Assembly: GCF_014836495.1 (NCBI RefSeq)
Contig: NZ_JACSQT010000004.1
Location: forward strand, 62,001-126,000
Origin: Cytobacillus stercorigallinarum
Lineage (GTDB): Bacteria; Bacillota; Bacilli; Bacillales; Cytobacillaceae
Length of the DNA stretch: 64,000 bases
Direction of reading: 5' to 3'
This document shows positions 60,656 through 64,000 of the stretch, in pieces. The position numbers and the translations under genes were made by a program. Numbering within the stretch: the stretch's first letter is position 1; the number at the start of each line of letters is the position of its first letter. Under the pieces are notes generated by a model that saw nothing but the letters and a program-made list of their open reading frames with translations, did no database searches and had not been told where the DNA came from.

Positions 60656-60686
60656 AGAGTACCTGGTTACGTAACGTCACCTTCAA
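60656..60686 (-). promoter_or_regulatory. MerR-type promoter with dyad in a 19-bp spacer
   Basis: On the minus strand TTGAAG (60686-60681) and TACTCT (60661-60656) are 19 bp apart. The spacer holds the dyad GGTtACG-taa-CGTcACC (60665-60681). This overlong spacer with central dyad is diagnostic of MerR-activated promoters. Confidence 0.8.
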
Positions 60687-60704
60687 GTCCAAAGGAGAGA
60701 AAAA

Positions 60705-61418
60705 ATGAATTATTTTTCGACGGGTAAAATTGCTAAAGATTGGTCAATTTCTGTTAGAACTTTACGATATTATGATGAAATTCAATTAGTCACCCCTACA
60801 TATAAAGACGATTATGGCAAACGTTTCTATACCAAACTGGACTTACTTCGTCTGCAAAAGGTATTGCTATTAAAGAAAGCAAATATGTCGTTAGAAGATA
60901 TACAAAAGCTCATTGACGAGACGACTGTATCATCAGTGCTAGATATCCATCTTCAAACATTGAAAGCGACAATTAACGATATCGGACAAGCGCAAAAATA
61001 TACGCAAACTTTAAGGAACATCGTAGATTTAGAAGGAGAGATTGGTTGGGAACAACTTCTTCCATTAACGTTAAAAGAGAGTGAGGATCATACACCGCAG
61101 GCAAAGGAATGGGAGACATCACTTCCCAAATTAGAGAATGATGATGGTCAAATTAAGAAATGGATGAATATTATTAAACGCATAGAACTTTGTTTAAAAA
61201 ACGGAGAAGCGCCTTCTTCTGATGTTGCCCAATTGATTGCGAGTGATGTGGAAATCTACTCAATGGAGATGTTCAAAGGTGACCAAACACTCGCTGAACA
61301 ATTTTGGAAAACACGACGATCAAAAGAGGAATCAGAAGAATTAAACTTATATCCTATTAAGCAAGAAGTTATCGAGTTTCTCGAGTCAGCCCTTACCTAT
61401 ATGAAGAATAAAAGCTGA
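60705..61418 (+). CDS. MerR-family transcriptional regulator
   Basis: A 237-residue regulator. The MerR DNA-binding domain occupies residues 1-70 (STGKIAKDWSISVRTLRYYDEIQLV, RFYTKLDLLRLQKVLLLKKANMSLEDI). A coiled coil follows (about 80-110). The C-terminal 110 residues are helical and could be a TipAS-like ligand domain. The family alternately represses and activates promoters with 19-bp spacers, and such a promoter is found immediately upstream, facing the CPBP gene. The inducer is unknown. Confidence 0.9.
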   Translation: MNYFSTGKIAKDWSISVRTLRYYDEIQLVTPTYKDDYGKRFYTKLDLLRLQKVLLLKKANMSLEDIQKLIDETTVSSVLDIHLQTLKATINDIGQAQKYTQTLRNIVDLEGEIGWEQLLPLTLKESEDHTPQAKEWETSLPKLENDDGQIKKWMNIIKRIELCLKNGEAPSSDVAQLIASDVEIYSMEMFKGDQTLAEQFWKTRRSKEESEELNLYPIKQEVIEFLESALTYMKNKS

Positions 61419-61429
61419 CTCAATTTTAT

Positions 61430-62752
61430 TTAACCTGTCATGATATCTTCACTCGGATATCTAATCTTCTCTTGTCTTGGTTTGGCTAGAGAAAAGGCAA
61501 ATGTTAATGGCCCAACTTTTCCGAGAAACATAATAAATACAATAATAATTTTACCAATGTTAGAGAGATCAGCCGTAATCCCCATAGAAAGCCCAACCGT
61601 CCCAAAAGCTGAGACCGTTTCAAACAATAATTTTAAAAACGGCTCTGGTTCTGTAATATTCAAAATAAATACAGCTAAGAAGATAAATAAGAAACTAATC
61701 ATAGAAATAGCCAATGATCTAAATATGATGGTTTCTTTAATGGCTCTATTAGCAATGGTAATTTGCTGCTTTTGCTTTAAAAAACTCATAACTGATAATA
61801 CGATTACTAAAAAAGTCGTTAACTTAATTCCACCACCCGTAGAGCCGCTACCCGCACCAACAAACATGAGAAGTAGCATGAAAGTAATGGTTGCTTCATG
61901 CATATGACCTATATCGATTGTATTGAATCCTGCCGTCCTCGGTGATGTCGCTTGAAAGTAAGCTGCCCAAAGTTTATTACTCATTTCAGACATAGCGCCT
62001 AATGTATGGGGATTATGAAACTCCATCACAAATACAACGAACATCGCAAAAGCATTGATAATGAAAGTCCCAATAATCATCAGTTTTGAATGTAAACTCA
62101 GCTTCTTAAATTTACGTTTATACCAAATATCCGCTAAAACAGTAAAACCAATCCCACCAATAATAAACAAAAATGAAATCACAATATTAACAATCGGGTC
62201 TCCCACATATCCCATTAAATTATCAGGAAACAGCGATAAGCCGGCATTATTGAAAGCAGAAATGGAGTGAAAGAAGCTGAGGTACATACCCCTGCTCCAA
62301 CCAAATTCAGGGACCCAAGTAATGGCTAAAAAACACATAGCAATTAGTTCAATCGTAAAGGAATAAATGAACAAACTTTTTACTAATTTAATCACTCCAC
62401 CAATAGAGGTATGATTTAATGACTGTTGGACTAATAACCGTTCTCTAAACCCTATCCTTTTCCCAAGAAGCATAAAAATTAACACTGCAAAAGACATAAT
62501 CCCTAAGCCGCCGATTTGTATTAACGCAAGGATAACTAATTGTCCAAATAGTGTATAGACTGTACCAGTATCTACAACAGCTAACCCCGTTACCGTCATA
62601 GATGAAGTCGCTGTAAATAATGCATCTGTCCAGGTAACCTGTGTTGTTGTTGCAAATGGGAGTTTTAATAAAACCGTCCCTAATATAATGAAAAACAAGA
62701 ACACTAACACTAGCAACTGAGATGGGTTTAACCGAACGATTGCGTTGTTCAT
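61430..62752 (-). CDS. ktrB: Ktr potassium uptake channel subunit
   Basis: A 440-residue TrkH/KtrB-family transporter from ATG 62752, nine bases after AAGGAG; the longer frame overlaps ktrA. Four M1-P-M2 repeats are present, with selectivity filter-type glycines in SSMTVTGLAV, SAFNNAGLSL, TSPRTAGFNT and SAFGTVGLSMG. A gating loop with GAGSGSTGGG lies in the third repeat region. It forms the sodium-stimulated potassium transporter with the KtrA ring. It is 4 bp after ktrA and under the same c-di-AMP riboswitch. Confidence 0.93.
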   Translation of the reverse strand: MNNAIVRLNPSQLLVLVFLFFIILGTVLLKLPFATTTQVTWTDALFTATSSMTVTGLAVVDTGTVYTLFGQLVILALIQIGGLGIMSFAVLIFMLLGKRIGFRERLLVQQSLNHTSIGGVIKLVKSLFIYSFTIELIAMCFLAITWVPEFGWSRGMYLSFFHSISAFNNAGLSLFPDNLMGYVGDPIVNIVISFLFIIGGIGFTVLADIWYKRKFKKLSLHSKLMIIGTFIINAFAMFVVFVMEFHNPHTLGAMSEMSNKLWAAYFQATSPRTAGFNTIDIGHMHEATITFMLLLMFVGAGSGSTGGGIKLTTFLVIVLSVMSFLKQKQQITIANRAIKETIIFRSLAISMISFLFIFLAVFILNITEPEPFLKLLFETVSAFGTVGLSMGITADLSNIGKIIIVFIMFLGKVGPLTFAFSLAKPRQEKIRYPSEDIMTG

Positions 62753-62756
62753 CTTT

Positions 62757-63413
62757 CTATGCTCCTTCTTTTTCAAAGCGTATAATATCTCTTTTTTTAC
62801 CTACTACTATTAAAATATCATTCATTTGAATTGGTTCTTGTTCACTTGGCGAAACGATAAAGGTGTGCTCTCGTTGAATCCCGACAATATGACAATCAAA
62901 CCGCTTAGCCATTCGTAAATCTTTTAATTTACAACCACCAAATTTCTTTCCAACAAGAATTTCAGCGATACTATAATCATGAGCTAGTTCAATATAATCA
63001 ACCATTGAATTTGAGACAATATTTCGCGCCACTCTGATCGCCATCTCTCTTTCTGGTTGGATCACTCGGTCAACACCTATCTTTTCTAAAACCTTCGCAT
63101 GATACTCGTTATGTGCTTTGACCCAAATCTTAGGAATACCCATATCCTTCAGAAGAAAAGCAGTTAAAATACTTCCCTGTACATCTTCTCCAAATGAAAT
63201 AAAGGCATGATCCACATTATTCACCCCAATTTGCCTTAAGGATTGCTCATCTAGTGACTGTAAACAGACAGCATGTGTAGAAAGGTCACGATGTTTGATT
63301 ACTTTCATTTCATCCTTATCGACCGCTAAAACTTCAACATTCATCTCATTCAATTCTTGTAGCATCGTTGACCCAAAATGCCCCAGACCAAACAAAGCAA
63401 ATGTTTTCTTCAT
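62757..63413 (-). CDS. ktrA: Ktr potassium uptake regulatory subunit (RCK)
   Basis: A 218-residue cytoplasmic RCK protein. The N-terminal Rossmann domain has ALFGLGHFGSTML and the acidic end of strand two in VLAVDKDE. The C-terminal TrkA_C domain (from about 140) binds c-di-AMP in homologues. It forms an octameric ring that gates KtrB in response to ATP/ADP and c-di-AMP. Placement behind a ydaO-type riboswitch supports KtrA (YuaA) rather than KtrC. Confidence 0.92.
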   Translation of the reverse strand: MKKTFALFGLGHFGSTMLQELNEMNVEVLAVDKDEMKVIKHRDLSTHAVCLQSLDEQSLRQIGVNNVDHAFISFGEDVQGSILTAFLLKDMGIPKIWVKAHNEYHAKVLEKIGVDRVIQPEREMAIRVARNIVSNSMVDYIELAHDYSIAEILVGKKFGGCKLKDLRMAKRFDCHIVGIQREHTFIVSPSEQEPIQMNDILIVVGKKRDIIRFEKEGA

Positions 63414-63473
63414 ATTCTATCCCTTCCTTACTATCGACTTGTAAATATTTCAATGAGAAAAAAAAGAACAGCA

Positions 63474-63504
63474 AAAAGACCACAGAGGGATCCCCCGTGG
63501 TCAC
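63474..63504 (-). terminator. Riboswitch terminator upstream of ktrA
   Basis: GACCACAGAGGG and CCCCCGTGGTC form a strong stem with T5 on the minus strand. It lies between the c-di-AMP aptamer and the ktrA start. Confidence 0.85.
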
Positions 63505-63532
63505 GTTATTTGATCACAAGTTTCCATCCTTT

Positions 63533-63667
63533 CTTAACGCTTACGAAGTTAGCTGTCGGATTAGGGTCAAGAATAACCCTTCCTTTTTTCTTTAAAGGAT
63601 TCACCCCAAGTAGATTAGTCTCTACAAAAGTGGTTCCTCCGCTCCAATTAAGGACTCAGCGATTGAG
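63533..63667 (-). ncRNA. c-di-AMP riboswitch (ydaO/yuaA type)
   Basis: On the minus strand AATCGCTGAGTCC begins the aptamer, followed by GGAGCGGAGGAACCA, TTGGGGTGAATCC, AAGGAAGGGTTATTCTTGACC, CTAATCCGACAGCTAAC and TTCGTAAGCGTT. These are the characteristic blocks of the ydaO/yuaA element in their usual order. High c-di-AMP would favour the adjacent terminator and reduce KtrAB synthesis. Confidence 0.9.
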
Positions 63668-63899
63668 ATGATATTTAATTGATGAAGTTATATTACTCCC
63701 CTTTTTGTTTTCTGTAAAGGTAAAAAATATTTATGTTTACTAAACCCTCCGTTTACATACATAAATGAAGAGCAATCATAACAGAATAAAGATGTTTCAG
63801 TTTTACTTAACAATCCTTTTATAAGACGAAAGTCATTGTCTACCATACTATGACATAATAAAAGTGCAGTATGAAATTACTAATAAAGAGGGGATTACA

Positions 63900-64000
63900 A
63901 TGGGATTCAAACATATTACAGTTGCAGGTAGTGGGGTACTTGGCAGCCAGATTGCTTACCAAACAGCGTATAGTGGTTTTCAAGTAAGTGTATATGATAT
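63900..64000 (+). CDS. 3-Hydroxyacyl-CoA dehydrogenase NAD-binding domain (partial)
   Basis: The right edge of the window cuts this gene after 33 complete codons. ATG 63900 follows AGAGGGG. The start MGFKHITVAGSGVLGSQIAY and the following TAYSGFQVSVYD show the Rossmann GxGxxG of 3-hydroxyacyl-CoA (or 3-hydroxybutyryl-CoA) dehydrogenases, with an aspartate at the end of strand two for NAD. No more can be said of the domain layout. It is divergent from the ktr operon. Confidence 0.75.
   Translation, partial: MGFKHITVAGSGVLGSQIAYQTAYSGFQVSVYD

Overview
This window reads as a chromosomal segment of a low-GC Gram-positive bacterium of the Bacillaceae (Bacillus/Oceanobacillus/Virgibacillus-like). 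The grounds are strong AGGAGG-type ribosome binding sites, GTG and TTG starts, many U-tailed intrinsic terminators, and Bacillus-type gene sets (dppAB, cydAB plus cydS, bdbCD, guaD, ktrAB behind a ydaO riboswitch, an SMR pair, a ykgB-like pgl). No rRNA, tRNA, CRISPR array, prophage or intact transposase was seen. The two edges cut a dipeptide permease gene (left) and a 3-hydroxyacyl-CoA dehydrogenase gene (right). All calls come from reading the sequence; no database search was run.

Layout. 0-4.2 kb (minus): dppA-dppB, a DUF3870 gene, and a translationally coupled dsdA-alaX pair, giving a D-amino-acid flavour. 5.1-10 kb: a minus-strand operon of VOC ring-cleavage-type dioxygenase, FAD monooxygenase, GTP cyclohydrolase II (RibA), RibD and a HAD phosphatase-like protein. 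It is divergent from an HxlR regulator with an N-terminal cysteine, and a consensus sigma-A promoter there is overlapped by two dyads. This is the best candidate for an undescribed system. 10.1-13.7 kb: formate dehydrogenase-like molybdoenzyme plus DUF1641. 14-17.7 kb: YitT, then a cytochrome bd operon with two tiny membrane peptides. 17.9-19.3 kb: SMR efflux pair with a TetR regulator and two matching operators. 19.4-23.1 kb: sensor kinase, atypical ketoacyl synthase, YbaK deacylase.

23.3-33.4 kb (mostly plus): lactonase, CheX, an ABC-F ribosome-protection gene behind a long attenuator leader, a dispersed palindromic repeat, an ABC-like/LytTR regulator with an ABC exporter whose permease has lost its start, and adenine deaminase. 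33.6-40.3 kb (minus): acetyltransferase, HAD, LysM glucosaminidase, MFS, DUF3231, a tiny phospholipase A2-like protein, DUF1648, an orphan S-box-like sequence and a hypothetical gene. 40.4-41.1 kb: a 51-bp tandem repeat array.

41.2-47.6 kb: a complete gentisate (3-hydroxybenzoate) catabolic cluster made of IclR regulator, acylpyruvate hydrolase, a DinB-fold candidate maleylpyruvate isomerase, gentisate 1,2-dioxygenase, 3-hydroxybenzoate 6-hydroxylase and an aromatic acid/H+ symporter. Together these take up 3-hydroxybenzoate and convert it to pyruvate and fumarate. 47.7-55.2 kb: hydrolase, small membrane proteins under a palindromic operator, sugar genes, a second IclR, and a short-chain dehydrogenase behind a TPP riboswitch. 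55.3-63.7 kb (mostly minus): UbiB-like kinase with a phasin-like partner, BdbC/BdbD, guanine deaminase, a CPBP protease with a MerR regulator and a textbook 19-bp-spacer MerR promoter, and KtrAB potassium uptake under a c-di-AMP riboswitch.
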